A stretch of DNA of 64,000 nucleotides from Acidobacteriota bacterium (GCA_019244185.1 JAFATB010000006.1:310001-374000); one strand, 5' to 3'. Counted from the stretch's first letter, positions 1-13,649 are shown. Translations and numbers: made by a program. Notes: generated by a model not told the origin, from the letters alone.

Positions 1-305
1 ATGCCGATGAACAGCTTTCCGCCGAAGTCCGCGAGCGCGTACGCGGTCTGCAGCGCGAGCACCATGCCGACGAACGCGGACGTGATGATGACGATCGAGA
101 TCGACCGCACGCCGACCTGCTCGAACTGCGCGATGAGCAGCGGCCGCTCGAGCGGACCGCGCCGCAGCTGCTGGATCGTCTGCATCGCGAGATCGGTGAT
201 GCCGCCGACGTACTCGAACGCGTTGTCCGCGCGCTCGCGGACGCGCGTGAAAAAGCCGGGCGCTTCCGGCGCGGTCGAGTCATCGAGAATCGGTGCAGTG
301 GTCAT
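1..305 (-). CDS. mlaE: MlaE-family ABC transporter permease, N-terminal part (cut by window edge)
   Basis: Only the first 101 codons are in the window; the gene runs off the left edge. The reverse-strand translation begins MTTAPILDDSTAPEAP and contains QFEQVGVRSISIVIITSAF followed by GMVLALQ. This matches the conserved start of MlaE/YrbE permeases, which form the membrane part of retrograde phospholipid or lipid transporters that keep the outer membrane asymmetric. The start is the ATG at 305; no strong ribosome binding site is visible before it. It lies 118 nt downstream of the PBP gene on the same strand. The six-frame track lists only an antisense ORF here, because this gene is open at the edge. 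MlaE is the best match, though a related YrbE-type permease cannot be excluded from the N-terminus alone. Confidence 0.8.
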   Translation of the reverse strand, partial: MTTAPILDDSTAPEAPGFFTRVRERADNAFEYVGGITDLAMQTIQQLRRGPLERPLLIAQFEQVGVRSISIVIITSAFVGMVLALQTAYALADFGGKLFIG

Positions 306-423
306 GCGTGTCGTTCAACGTCGAGCGAGGGAACTTTAATCACTCCACGCGAAATCCAGGGCGAACTATGCCATGCCAGCAACTTGCGCGCCGTCGCGGC
401 AGAATCCGCTATCCGCGGCATGC

Positions 424-2898
424 TCAGCGGCCGTTGTCCCCGAAGATGCGCCGCAGCAAACGCCGGATCGAGTTCTCTTTTTCCTTCGCCTTCTTCTTCT
501 GCTCCTCGGCACGCCGCGCCGCGTCGGCCGCGTCCGAGACCGGCGGCGGCGGTGGCAGCGTGCGCTCGCCCGTCAGCACCGGCGGCTCCGGCCAGAACGG
601 ACTCGGCTCGCCGCTGCCGGCGTGCAGCGGACAGACCGACTGCGGCTCGGTGCCGGCGACGAAGACTTCGCTGCGCGTCTGCGGGCAATACGGCGTGGCG
701 AGCATGCCCGACTCCGGGTCGATCTCGCGCGTGGTTACGTCCTCGGGGCGCCGCCAGTCGACGTCCGGCACCGCGCCGTCGATGCGGTTCATGTGGCGCG
801 TCCAGATCGGCAGGCACGCGTCGCCGCCCGCGAGGCGCACGCTGTGGCCGTCGTCGAAGCCGATCCAGATCAGCGACAGGATGCGCGGCGAGTAGCCGAT
901 GATCCACGCGTCGCGATAGTTGCTCGTCGTGCCGGTCTTGCCGGCGTACGCGCGCGTCACGCCGAGCGAATGCGCGCGGCCCGCGGTGCCGTACGTGAAG
1001 ACGTCCTTGAGGATGTCGTTCATCACGTAGCAGACCGACGCGGGCGCGACGCGCTTCATCTTCACGTTGCGCGTTTCGAGGAGTTGGCCGTCGCGCGTGA
1101 CGACGGCGAGGATCGACACCGGTTCTGCTTTCACGCCGAGGTTGGCGAAGACGGAGTAGGCGTAGGCGATCTCGAGCGGCGTGACTTCGAACGAGCCGAG
1201 CGCCATCGACGGATACGGCTCGAGCTTCGACTCGACGCCGATCGCGGTCGCGGTCTTGATCACGTTCGGCACGCCCGCATCGATCGCCGCGCGCACCGCG
1301 GGGATGTTGTACGAATGCGCGAGCGCCTCGCGCACGGTGACGCGGCCGTGGAAGCGGTTGTCGTAATTCTGCGGACGCCACACCGCGGCGCCGGCCTGAA
1401 TCGCGATCGGCGAGTCGTCGAGCACCGTCGACGCGGTGAGCGCCTGCTCGTGCCGCGCGGGATCCATCGCCGTCACGTAGACGAACGGCTTGAAGAGCGA
1501 TCCCGGCTGGCGGCGCGCCTGAATGGCGCGGTTGAACTGCGTCTTCGAGTAATTGCGTCCGCCGACGAGCGCCTTCACGTAGCCGGTGCCCGGCTGGATC
1601 GTGACGATCACGCCTTCGAGCGGCGTGTCGGACTTCTTGATGTGCTTGTAGCGCTTCGTGAGATCGCCGATGCCGTAGTCGAGCGCCTCTTCGGCGGAGC
1701 GCTGCATGATCGTGTCGAGGGTCGTGAAGATGCGCAGGCCTTCGGTCTTCAGCTGCGTCTCGGGATACGTCTCGCGCAGTTGCTTGAGCACGAGGTCCAC
1801 GAAGAACGGCGCGCTGCGCGACGTCTTCGGAAAGCGCGCGGTCGCGAGCGGCGAGGCCGCGGCCTCTTCGAACTCGCGGTCGCTGATCTTCTGCTGGTCG
1901 TGCATCAGCTTCAGCACGACGTCGCGACGCGGCTTCGCGCGCTCCGGATACTTGAGCGGCGAGAGCATGTTCGGCGAGTGGATCATCCCCGCCAGCGTCG
2001 CCGCCTCGGGCAGCGTCAGATACGTCACGTGCTTGCCGAAGTAGACCTGCGACGCCTGCTCGACGCCGATGATCTGCACCGAGCCGTTCTGCCCGAGGTA
2101 GATCTCGTTGAGGTAGGCCTCGAGGATTTCGTTTTTCGAGTAGCGCGCCTCGAGCAGCACCGCCATCAGCGCCTCGTGCGCCTTGCGGCGGAACGTGCGC
2201 TGCGGATTGAGAAAGAGATTCTTCACGAGCTGCTGCGTGAGCGTCGAGCCGCCTTCCGCGAGCGACTTGCTGCGCAGATCGTTGACCAGCGCGCGCAGCG
2301 TGCCGCGGATGGAGATGCCCTGATGCGAATAGAAGCTGCGATCTTCGGTGGCGATGATCGCGTCGATCAGCACTTTCGGGACGGCTTCGACGGAGACCGG
2401 CACGCGGTCTTCCATCTCGTTGTTGTAGATCGACGTGATCAGCTCCGGCTCGAGCCGCACGCCGCGCAGCGTCACGCCGTCGGTGAGGCGCTTCACGCCG
2501 CGGATCGTCGTCGCGCCGTCCATCTCCACGAGCACCGGCATGGCGTGGAACTCCATGTCCGGATACTCGAAGTTGTTGAGATAGAGCTCGAGATCGTCGC
2601 CGGCGTAGCGGTACTCGCCGGGATTCTCGACGCGCTTGTGCACCTCGTGATAGCCGACGTGGTTGAGCTTCGGCTCGAGCAGCGCGCGCGGATAGCGCAT
2701 GCCGGGGACGAGCGGCGTGGCGTCGGAGTAGACGCGGCTCGGCAGATCCCAGCGCCGCGACGAATCGAACTTCTTCGTGATGACGATGTACGTGTAGCCG
2801 ACGAAGCCGATGAACGCGACGAACAGCGCCATCGCGACCATGGCCAGGCCGGCGGAATGCCGCCAGAGGAAGTCCTTGAAGCGGGATCGATTGGCCAT
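424..2898 (-). CDS. mrcB: Class A penicillin-binding protein (PBP1B-like), bifunctional transglycosylase/transpeptidase
   Basis: The 824 aa product polymerises and cross-links peptidoglycan at the outer face of the inner membrane. A short cytoplasmic tail and one membrane segment (about residues 17-40) are followed by a UB2H-like region (about 55-130). That region is typical of PBP1B and would contact an outer-membrane activator. The GT51 domain has the catalytic EDRSFYSHQG near residue 185 and GGSTLTQQLVKN. The transpeptidase domain has SLFKPF (SxxK), HSYN (SxN-type) and KTGTT. The C-terminus is proline-rich, then charged. The start is the ATG after the rho terminator hairpin, so it probably has its own promoter. 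Length and motif order fit the family. The exact symbol (mrcB or a generic pbp) is less sure than the family. Confidence 0.95.
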   Translation of the reverse strand: MANRSRFKDFLWRHSAGLAMVAMALFVAFIGFVGYTYIVITKKFDSSRRWDLPSRVYSDATPLVPGMRYPRALLEPKLNHVGYHEVHKRVENPGEYRYAGDDLELYLNNFEYPDMEFHAMPVLVEMDGATTIRGVKRLTDGVTLRGVRLEPELITSIYNNEMEDRVPVSVEAVPKVLIDAIIATEDRSFYSHQGISIRGTLRALVNDLRSKSLAEGGSTLTQQLVKNLFLNPQRTFRRKAHEALMAVLLEARYSKNEILEAYLNEIYLGQNGSVQIIGVEQASQVYFGKHVTYLTLPEAATLAGMIHSPNMLSPLKYPERAKPRRDVVLKLMHDQQKISDREFEEAAASPLATARFPKTSRSAPFFVDLVLKQLRETYPETQLKTEGLRIFTTLDTIMQRSAEEALDYGIGDLTKRYKHIKKSDTPLEGVIVTIQPGTGYVKALVGGRNYSKTQFNRAIQARRQPGSLFKPFVYVTAMDPARHEQALTASTVLDDSPIAIQAGAAVWRPQNYDNRFHGRVTVREALAHSYNIPAVRAAIDAGVPNVIKTATAIGVESKLEPYPSMALGSFEVTPLEIAYAYSVFANLGVKAEPVSILAVVTRDGQLLETRNVKMKRVAPASVCYVMNDILKDVFTYGTAGRAHSLGVTRAYAGKTGTTSNYRDAWIIGYSPRILSLIWIGFDDGHSVRLAGGDACLPIWTRHMNRIDGAVPDVDWRRPEDVTTREIDPESGMLATPYCPQTRSEVFVAGTEPQSVCPLHAGSGEPSPFWPEPPVLTGERTLPPPPPVSDAADAARRAEEQKKKAKEKENSIRRLLRRIFGDNGR

Positions 2899-2928
2899 CA
2901 GGTTCGTCCGTCAGCGTAACAAACAACG

Positions 2929-2954
2929 AAGGCGGCCGGATGCCCGGCCGCCTT
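2929..2954 (-). terminator. Rho-independent terminator downstream of rho
   Basis: An 11-bp perfect GC-rich stem (AAGGCGGCCGG and its complement) with a 4-nt loop lies 29 nt past the rho stop codon. On the minus strand it is followed by CGTTGTTTGTT. It would end rho transcription before the PBP gene. Confidence 0.8.
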
Positions 2955-2983
2955 GGGGAAGGCAAACGTCTGGTCGCGCGGCG

Positions 2984-4543
<1,560 letters not shown>

Positions 4544-4558
4544 GGTGTCCTCGGCTTC

Positions 4559-5140
4559 TCAGAGTCGCGCGACGATCTCGCGCCGGATCTCGTCGATTCC
4601 TTTTTTCGTTACGGCCGACGCCGCGATCAGTTGCGCGTCGTCGACTTCGAGTGTTCGTGCAATCTCCCGCCGCTGCGTGGCGAGCTGGTTGTTGGATAGC
4701 TTGTCGCTCTTGGTCAGCACGATGCGCTCGTCGACGTCCGTCAGCGCGCGTGCCCACTCGTGCATCGTCAGGTCCTGTTCGGCCGGTTCGCGCCGGACGT
4801 CGAGCAGCAGAAAGATCAGCCGCAGGTCCTCGGCTTCCTCGAGGTATCCGCGGATCAGGTCACCCCACGTGCGCAGGACGCTTTTCGGCACCTTCGCGTA
4901 GCCGTAGCCCGGGAGGTCGACCAGATAAAACTTTTCGTTGATGAGATAGAACTGAATCGCCTGGGTCTTGCCGGGCGTCTGGCTGACGCGGGCAATGCCC
5001 TTGCGATGAAGCACGGCATTGATCAGCGACGACTTGCCGACGTTCGATCGACCCACCATCGCGAACTGCGGTCTGCGATCGCGCGGAAAATCGCCAGGGT
5101 GGTACGCCGCCCGAGAAAACGTGACTGACCGGATGTCCAC
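4559..5140 (-). CDS. engB: Ribosome-biogenesis GTPase EngB/YsxC/YihA
   Basis: This 193 aa protein is a TrmE-Era-EngA-EngB-type GTPase that assists large-subunit assembly. Visible GTPase motifs are G1 GRSNVGKSSL, G2 TPGKTQ, G3 DLPGYGYAKV, G4 TKSDK and G5 SAVTKKG. The length is typical. The start is GTG at 5140, chosen because it precedes the conserved region by the normal distance. A consensus-like promoter lies about 120 nt upstream. It is followed by rho after 15 nt. Confidence 0.96.
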   Translation of the reverse strand: MDIRSVTFSRAAYHPGDFPRDRRPQFAMVGRSNVGKSSLINAVLHRKGIARVSQTPGKTQAIQFYLINEKFYLVDLPGYGYAKVPKSVLRTWGDLIRGYLEEAEDLRLIFLLLDVRREPAEQDLTMHEWARALTDVDERIVLTKSDKLSNNQLATQRREIARTLEVDDAQLIAASAVTKKGIDEIRREIVARL

Positions 5141-5261
5141 GCGAATTGTACTTGCTGGTTTGCTGAACTACGGATATCCGGCGATGCGGATATTTGAGAA
5201 AAGCCGGTGTGGCGAACTGCGAAGGAAACCTGAAGATCTGACTTGTCGGTGAACGCGGGAG

Positions 5262-5290
5262 ATTGTGAGGATATTCGCCCGCGCTGTCAA
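5262..5290 (-). promoter_or_regulatory. Sigma-70-type promoter for engB-rho
   Basis: On the minus strand TTGACA is followed by exactly 17 nt and then CACAAT. It lies in the intergenic space between lon and engB and points toward engB. The transcript would start near 5254 and carry a leader of about 115 nt. The prediction is from sequence only. Confidence 0.55.
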
Positions 5291-5304
5291 TGAACGGTGT
5301 TGTG

Positions 5305-5331
5305 AAAACGGCGGGCCGGAGCCCGCCGTTT

Positions 5332-5332
<1 letters not shown>
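5305..5332 (-). terminator. Rho-independent terminator at the end of lon
   Basis: A 12-bp perfect stem AAAACGGCGGGC / GCCCGCCGTTTT with a 4-nt loop. The stem abuts and shares a base with the lon stop codon. Read on the minus strand it ends in TTTTCAC. It would close the clpX-lon transcript. Confidence 0.85.
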
Positions 5333-7728
<2,396 letters not shown>

Positions 7729-7778
7729 GTTCGTGTCTCTTATACAGCGGTGAGGGGGCAAATGCTTCCCGATACAGG

Positions 7779-7804
7779 AAGGGCCGCGTGAAGCCGCGGC
7801 CCTT
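7779..7804 (-). terminator. GC hairpin between clpX and lon, possible attenuator
   Basis: A 10-bp perfect stem AAGGGCCGCG / CGCGGCCCTT with a 6-nt loop lies 26 nt past the clpX stop. No T-tract follows on the minus strand, so it is a weak terminator at best. It may set the clpX/lon expression ratio or protect the mRNA end. Confidence 0.4.
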
Positions 7805-7830
7805 CGCTCGGATGAACAACTTCGTATTCC

Positions 7831-9081
<1,251 letters not shown>

Positions 9082-9186
9082 TTCCGATTGGGTCCTTTTT
9101 GTGAGCTCGTCGAAGAGATTGAACTCCTCGGCGTCGCCCAAGTCAACTCGGCCCCGGCGAGGCGCATTCCACGCGAGGAAGAGCCC

Positions 9187-11226
9187 TCAGCGCGGCAGCA
9201 CCGAACGCCGCCGTGGCGGCGACGGAATGTCGATGCTCCACAAGCCCCGGCTCCAGACCGAGGCCCACAGCGTCGACGTGCCCGGAGCGAATTGCAGTTG
9301 CGGAATGCGCGCGCTTCCGGCGATCCCGTCCGCCTGCACCCACGTCGCGCCACCGTCCGCCGTACCGTACAGTCCGGAGCTCCCTCCGACGAACCAATAG
9401 TCCGCGCGCCGCGGATGCCGCGCGAAGTCGAGCAGCCCGCCGCCACCGATGCCGTTTCGCCATGCGACCGGCGCGGTGGCGGTCGCATCCTTCCACGTCG
9501 CGCCGCCGTCGCGCGAGACCTGCAGCGACTTCGTGAGCAGCACGTACAGCGTCTTCGGATCGTCCGCATCGACGACGACTTTCACGAGCGGACCGAGACT
9601 GCGGTCGAACTGCGCGACGCGCGTCCACTCCGGCGCGTCCGCGAGCGCGTTGCGCGTGCGATACAGCTCGCGCGTGCTGTCGCCGGTGTAGACGACGTTC
9701 GAGTCGCCGGGCTGCACCGCGATCGCTGCCATCGCGATCTCGCCGCTGTACGTGCGGACCGTCGTGATCTTCCGCGGCAGCGCGCTCTGGATGCCGTCGA
9801 GCCGCAGGAGCTGCGAGCTGCCGATGAACATGCGCGACGATTCATTCGGATCGATCGTCCAGGCGGCGTAGAACGGATCCGTCCCGCTGCGCCGCGAATC
9901 CGCGAAGATCGTCTGCGGCGGCCACTTCGTGACGACCGCGCCCGGCGTCGCACCGAAGCCGAAGATCGAGACAAAGTACGCGCGGTCGTCGAGCGGATCG
10001 AACGCGATGCGGAACACGTCGCCGTCGCCGAGGTGCTCGGCGGTCGTCTCGCCGATCTCCAGCACGCCGAGACCGGTGTCCTGCATGCCGAACGCGACGC
10101 GTCCGCTGCGATGGATGTCGAACGCGTAGATCTGCGCATTGACGAGTCCCATCGTGAGGTGCTGCCAGGCGATGTGCGGCGCGGTGATGTCGTCGGTGCG
10201 GTAGATGCCGCCGTCGCCCCAGACGAAGACGCGGCGGTTCGTCGTGCCGTCGAACGCGGGATCGGCGGCCACGCCGTGCACGTCCGCATGCGGCTCCTGA
10301 TTGAGGCCGTCGGCACCGTACGCCGCCTCGCTCGTTCTTCCGCCGTCGAGGCTGCGCCCGAGCACGATTGCACCGGTGACGATCACGTCGCGCGGCGCGA
10401 CGAGCAGCGCGGCCACGCGCAGCGTGTAGCCGTACGTCGGCGTGGTGCCGAGGAGCGTGAAGCTCGCGCCGTCGTCATCGGAGCGCAGCAGTTTCTCATC
10501 GAGCGTGCCGGTGCGCGTCGCATACGCCACGATCGACGTGCTGCCCGGAACGTATTCGAGCGCGAGACCGTCGATTTCCGCGTCGAGCCCGCCGGTGGAG
10601 GTCCACGTCTCGCCGCCGTCTTTCGTCACGAGACCGCCGACGTGACCGCTGCTGGTGCCGACGGCCGCGACCGCGCGCAGCGGATCGCTCGGATGAAACC
10701 GTACTTTCGTGAAATAGGTCGTGTTGTCGACGATGTAGTGCTGCCACGTCGCGCCGCCGTCGCGCGAGAGCTCGATGCCGCTGAGGCGCGCGACGAGCAC
10801 GCGCGATCCGTCGGCGGAAACCGCGACGGAGAACACCTGCCACCCCGCCGTCGCGGGCAGCAGCGTCCAGGTCGCGCCGCGGTCGTCGCTGCGAAAGAGT
10901 CCGCGCGGCGACACGTAGCCGCCCGCGTACAACACGTCGTGGTGCACCGGATCGCGCTCGAGGCAGCTGACGTTCAGCCCGTCGAACGCCGCGAGCGACC
11001 ACGTCGCGCCGGCGTCGCCGCTCGCCCAGATTCCGCCGGCGGTTGCGGCGAGATATCGGTTCGCGTCGTCGGGATCGAAGACGAACGCGTTGACGACGCC
11101 GCTCAGGTCCGACGGCCCGCGCGACACCCACGCGTGTCCCGAAAACGGCGACGACGCTGCATCGAGATGCAGCGTCGTCAGCGTGAGCACCGCCGTTACG
11201 ACCACAACGTGCAGCGCGCGCGTCAT
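9187..11226 (-). CDS. Secreted Asp-box (BNR) beta-propeller protein inserted between clpP and clpX
   Basis: The 679 aa product begins with a signal peptide (MTRALHVVVVTAVLTLTTLH, likely cut after LDA). It then has at least seven Asp-box motifs of the form SxDxGxTW: SGDAGATW, SDDRGATW, SRDGGATW, TKDGGETW, SDDDGASF, a second SRDGGATW and TADGGATW. Such proteins fold as sortilin- or sialidase-like propellers, but no sialidase catalytic set is evident, so no reaction is assigned. It starts 10 nt after the clpP stop and ends 105 nt before clpX, in the same direction, so it is very likely co-transcribed with the Clp genes. Base composition resembles its neighbours, so recent transfer is not evident. 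A role in the periplasm or outside the cell is inferred from the signal peptide. Confidence 0.85.
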   Translation of the reverse strand: MTRALHVVVVTAVLTLTTLHLDAASSPFSGHAWVSRGPSDLSGVVNAFVFDPDDANRYLAATAGGIWASGDAGATWSLAAFDGLNVSCLERDPVHHDVLYAGGYVSPRGLFRSDDRGATWTLLPATAGWQVFSVAVSADGSRVLVARLSGIELSRDGGATWQHYIVDNTTYFTKVRFHPSDPLRAVAAVGTSSGHVGGLVTKDGGETWTSTGGLDAEIDGLALEYVPGSTSIVAYATRTGTLDEKLLRSDDDGASFTLLGTTPTYGYTLRVAALLVAPRDVIVTGAIVLGRSLDGGRTSEAAYGADGLNQEPHADVHGVAADPAFDGTTNRRVFVWGDGGIYRTDDITAPHIAWQHLTMGLVNAQIYAFDIHRSGRVAFGMQDTGLGVLEIGETTAEHLGDGDVFRIAFDPLDDRAYFVSIFGFGATPGAVVTKWPPQTIFADSRRSGTDPFYAAWTIDPNESSRMFIGSSQLLRLDGIQSALPRKITTVRTYSGEIAMAAIAVQPGDSNVVYTGDSTRELYRTRNALADAPEWTRVAQFDRSLGPLVKVVVDADDPKTLYVLLTKSLQVSRDGGATWKDATATAPVAWRNGIGGGGLLDFARHPRRADYWFVGGSSGLYGTADGGATWVQADGIAGSARIPQLQFAPGTSTLWASVWSRGLWSIDIPSPPRRRSVLPR

Positions 11227-11236
11227 GGGAGTGGCG

Positions 11237-11824
11237 TCAGTCGCGCTTCGCGATCACCTGATCGACGAGGCCGTACTCCTGCGCCTGCGGCGCCTGCAGG
11301 ATGTAGTCGCGGTCCGTGTCCTTGTCGATCTTCTCGATCGGCTGGCCGGTGTGGTTGGCGAGGATGGAGTTGAGGCGCGCCTTCATCTGCATGATGTCGC
11401 GCGCGTGGATGTCGATCTCGGTGGCTTGTCCGCCGAGGCCGTGCATGAGCGGCTGGTGGATGAGGACGCGCGAGTTCGGGAGGCAGTAGCGCTTCCCCTT
11501 CGTGCCGCACGCGAGCAGCACCGCGGCCATCGACGCCGCCTGACCGATGCAGATCGTGGCGATGTCGGGCTTCACGTATTGCATGGTGTCGTAAATCGCG
11601 AGGCCGGCCGTGATGGAGCCGCCCGGCGAGTTGATGTAGATCGAGATGTCCTTCTCCGGGTTCTCGGCCTCGAGGAAGAGCAGCTGCGCGATGATGAGGT
11701 TGGAGACGTTGTCGTCGATCGGCTGGCCGAGGAAAATGACGTTGTCTTTGAGGAGGCGCGAGTAGATGTCGTACGCGCGTTCGCCGCGCGACGTCTGCTC
11801 GACCACCATCGGGATGAGGACCAT
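11237..11824 (-). CDS. clpP: ATP-dependent Clp protease proteolytic subunit ClpP
   Basis: Serine protease subunit that forms the tetradecameric chamber used with ClpX. The catalytic triad is visible: Ser in [12 protein letters not shown], His in [10 protein letters not shown], and Asp in DKDTDRDY. The product is 195 aa. The ORF track extends 43 codons upstream into the inverted repeat. The ATG at 11824 is preferred because AAAGGAG lies 10 nt before it and because [20 protein letters not shown] matches the family start. The upstream codons of the long ORF only translate repeat arms. The gene follows tig, with one heptamer repeat copy in the gap. Confidence 0.97.
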   Translation of the reverse strand: MVLIPMVVEQTSRGERAYDIYSRLLKDNVIFLGQPIDDNVSNLIIAQLLFLEAENPEKDISIYINSPGGSITAGLAIYDTMQYVKPDIATICIGQAASMAAVLLACGTKGKRYCLPNSRVLIHQPLMHGLGGQATEIDIHARDIMQMKARLNSILANHTGQPIEKIDKDTDRDYILQAPQAQEYGLVDQVIAKRD

Positions 11825-11878
11825 GGGGATGAATCTCCTTTGCGAGAGGGATTCTATGCGAAGGGGGAGAGGGGACCG

Positions 11879-11984
11879 AAAAGCTGAATGAAGAACGCAG
11901 AACGCAGAATGAAGAATTGAGAATGAGAGACCGCGCGGGCGGGGGCTTCTCAATTCTTCGTTCTGCGTTCTTCATTCAGCTTTT
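11879..11984. repeat. Heptamer inverted repeat, copy 1 (tig-clpP gap)
   Basis: The left arm (11879-11923) begins AAAAGCTGAATGAAGAACGC and consists of 7-nt units TGAAGAA, CGCAGAA, CGCAGAA, TGAAGAA, TTGAGAA. The right arm (11947-11984) is its reverse complement with one unit fewer. The 23-nt loop is GC-rich and contains GACCGCGCGG. The outer end touches the tig stop codon. The arms are far richer in A than the surrounding DNA. Confidence 0.9.
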
Positions 11985-13255
11985 CAGCGCGTCCGCGCCT
12001 CCTTCAACACCACCTCCAGCGCCCGGTCCTGCGCCATGCTCGCGCGCAGCGCCTCGTAGCCGCCGTCGTGCTTGAGGTGGTGCTTGACGTCGGCGAACTC
12101 GCGGTCCTGCTCGCGCGCCGCGCGGCGGATCTCCGCGTCGACTTCGACGTCGCTGACGGTGATGTTCTCCTTGCGCGCGATGGCCTCGAGAATCAGGCCG
12201 CGCTTGACGCGCTTGACGGCTTCCGGCCGGAACTCTTCGCCGATCTTCCGCCAGTCCATTTCTACGTTCTGTAGATCGACGCCCTGCGACGCGAGATAGC
12301 GCGCGTAGTTGTTGAGCGACTTCCCGAGCTCTTCTTCGACCAGCGCCTCCGGCACGTCGAACGGATGCGCGGACACGAGCTTCTCGCCGAGTTGATTGCG
12401 CTTGAACCGCAGCGCCTCGGCTTCGCGGTGGCGGCGGATGTCGGCTTCGATCGTCGAGCGCATCTGCTCGACGCTCTCCCAGCCGCCGACGCTGTTCGCG
12501 AACGCGGCGTCGACGTCCGGCTTCTCCTGCACGCGGATCTCTTTGAGCGTCACGTCGTGATGCACGGTCTTGCCGCGCCACGCTTCCTGATTCGCGTCTT
12601 CGCCGTATGCCTTGTCGAACGAGGCGGTGTCGCCGGCCTTCTTGCCGCGCAGCGCGTCGTGCAGCTCGGGGAGCGGCGTCTCCTCGCCCATCTTGAAGTG
12701 ACCCTGATCGGTCTTCGGCTCGATGTCTTCGCCCGACGAGGCGATCTCGATCACCGCGAAGTCGCCCTCATCGAGGCCGCGCTCGGACTCGATGCGATAG
12801 CTGCTGGCCTGATCGCGCAGGCGCTCGATCATCGACTCGACGTCGTTCTCCAGGACCTCGATCTTCGGCTCGTCGATCTCGAGGCCGCGGTACTCGCCGA
12901 GCTCGATCTGCGGCTTGACTTCGAACTTCGCCTTGAACTTCATCGGCGCGCCGTCGATGAAGGGATCGAGGTGCTCGAGCTGCGGCTCGCCGACCGGCTC
13001 GAGGCCTTTGTCGCGCACGACGTCACGGAAGCTCTGGCCGAGGACGCGCTGGACGACCTCTTCCTGAATCTCTTTCGCGAACCGCGTCCGCACCACGCTC
13101 GCCGGCACTTTGCCGGGCCGGAAGCCGGGCACCTTCGCCTGGCGGCCGAACTCGGACGTCACCTTGTTCGCCTCACGCGAGAGCAGATCGGCCGGAATTT
13201 CGACCTCGACGGACTTCTGGACGGGAGAGAGATCTTCGAAATTGAGGACTGTCAT
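11984..13255 (-). CDS. tig: Trigger factor, ribosome-associated chaperone and prolyl isomerase
   Basis: The 423 aa protein binds the ribosomal exit tunnel and shields nascent chains. The N-terminal ribosome-binding domain carries the GFRPGKVP signature. A FKBP-like PPIase domain follows (about 150-245, GDFAVIEIASSGED), then the helical C-terminal substrate arms. Length is normal. It is the first gene of the tig-clpP-clpX-lon module. Both ends are bounded by copies of the heptamer inverted repeat: copy 2 ends 18 nt upstream of the start and copy 1 begins at the stop codon. Confidence 0.96.
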   Translation of the reverse strand: MTVLNFEDLSPVQKSVEVEIPADLLSREANKVTSEFGRQAKVPGFRPGKVPASVVRTRFAKEIQEEVVQRVLGQSFRDVVRDKGLEPVGEPQLEHLDPFIDGAPMKFKAKFEVKPQIELGEYRGLEIDEPKIEVLENDVESMIERLRDQASSYRIESERGLDEGDFAVIEIASSGEDIEPKTDQGHFKMGEETPLPELHDALRGKKAGDTASFDKAYGEDANQEAWRGKTVHHDVTLKEIRVQEKPDVDAAFANSVGGWESVEQMRSTIEADIRRHREAEALRFKRNQLGEKLVSAHPFDVPEALVEEELGKSLNNYARYLASQGVDLQNVEMDWRKIGEEFRPEAVKRVKRGLILEAIARKENITVSDVEVDAEIRRAAREQDREFADVKHHLKHDGGYEALRASMAQDRALEVVLKEARTR

Positions 13256-13273
13256 GGATTGGGTCTCGTTCTG

Positions 13274-13382
13274 AAAAGCTGAATGAAGAATGCAGAACGC
13301 AGAATGAAGAATTGAGAAAGCGCGCCGGTCGCCTCCTTTCTACGTTCTTCATTCTGCGTTCTGCATTCTTCATTCAGCTTTT
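13274..13382. repeat. Heptamer inverted repeat, copy 2 (tRNA-Leu to tig gap)
   Basis: The left arm (13274-13318) runs from AAAAGCTGAATGAAGAATGC to TTGAGAA. The right arm (13337-13382) reads TTTCTACGTTCTTC onward and ends in GAATGAAGAA-type units and AGCTTTT on the other strand. The two arms are nearly perfect complements over about 38 nt. The loop contains GCGCGCCGGTC. Confidence 0.9.
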
Positions 13383-13388
13383 GGTCTT

Positions 13389-13474
13389 TGGTGCGAAAGG
13401 TGGGACTCGAACCCACACGGCTTTGGGCCACTGGATCCTAAGTCCAGCGCGTCTGCCAATTCCGCCACTTTCGC
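13389..13474 (-). tRNA. tRNA-Leu (anticodon TAG)
   Basis: Reverse strand: the acceptor stem GCGAAAG pairs with CTTTCGC. The anticodon stem CTGGA-loop CTTAGGA-TCCAG places TAG at the anticodon. A long variable arm typical of leucine tRNAs and the T-arm GTGGGTTCGAGTCCCAC are present. The 3' ACCA is encoded (13389-13392). Total length with CCA is 86 nt. Confidence 0.95.
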
Positions 13475-13512
13475 GCGCGGGCGAGTCTATCGAATTTTTC
13501 GCGAGGAGGAGT

Positions 13513-13588
13513 TGGTGCCCCCACCAGGACTCGAACCTGGAACCAACGGATTAAGAGTCCGCTGCTCTACCAATTGAGCTATGGAGGC
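13513..13588 (-). tRNA. tRNA-Lys (anticodon CTT)
   Basis: Reverse strand: the acceptor stem GCCTCCA pairs with TGGGGGC (one G-T pair). The D-arm is AGCTCAATTGGTAGAGC. The anticodon loop CTCTTAA gives CTT. The T-arm is CCAGGTTCGAGTCCTGG and ACCA is encoded. It is 76 nt long. It precedes tRNA-Leu on the same strand and has a good promoter just upstream. Confidence 0.95.
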
Positions 13589-13620
13589 GCGAGAGCCCCG
13601 CGTACAACAAGCGGGAGCGC

Positions 13621-13649
13621 AAACTATTTCGGTTGCCGGTTCCTGTCAA
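13621..13649 (-). promoter_or_regulatory. Sigma-70-type promoter for the tRNA-Lys/tRNA-Leu pair
   Basis: On the minus strand TTGACA, exactly 17 nt, then TAGTTT. The -35 box overlaps the last codons of pgsA. Transcription would start about 25 nt before the mature 5' end of tRNA-Lys. It could also feed tRNA-Leu and, by read-through of repeat copy 2, tig. Confidence 0.65.

Noticed and set aside
373-2919. 848 aa plus-strand ORF opposite the PBP gene
   Set aside because: Shadow frame caused by high GC; extremely Arg- and Leu-rich with no domain, while the minus-strand frame has complete PBP motifs. The same applies to 2810-4699, 5290-7704, 9088-11373 and 30869-32500.
11825-11953. N-terminal extension of the clpP ORF ([12 protein letters not shown])
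   Set aside because: It translates the heptamer repeat arms; a strong ribosome site and the family start favour ATG 11824.
11879-13382. CRISPR-like array from the regularly spaced short units
   Set aside because: Units are contiguous 7-mers without unique spacers, arranged as inverted arms, and no cas genes are present.
13312-13554. 80 aa plus-strand ORF with GGTRTHTALGHWILSPARL and PHQDSNLEPTD
   Set aside because: It is an antisense reading of the repeat arm and the two tRNA genes, a well-known false ORF pattern.
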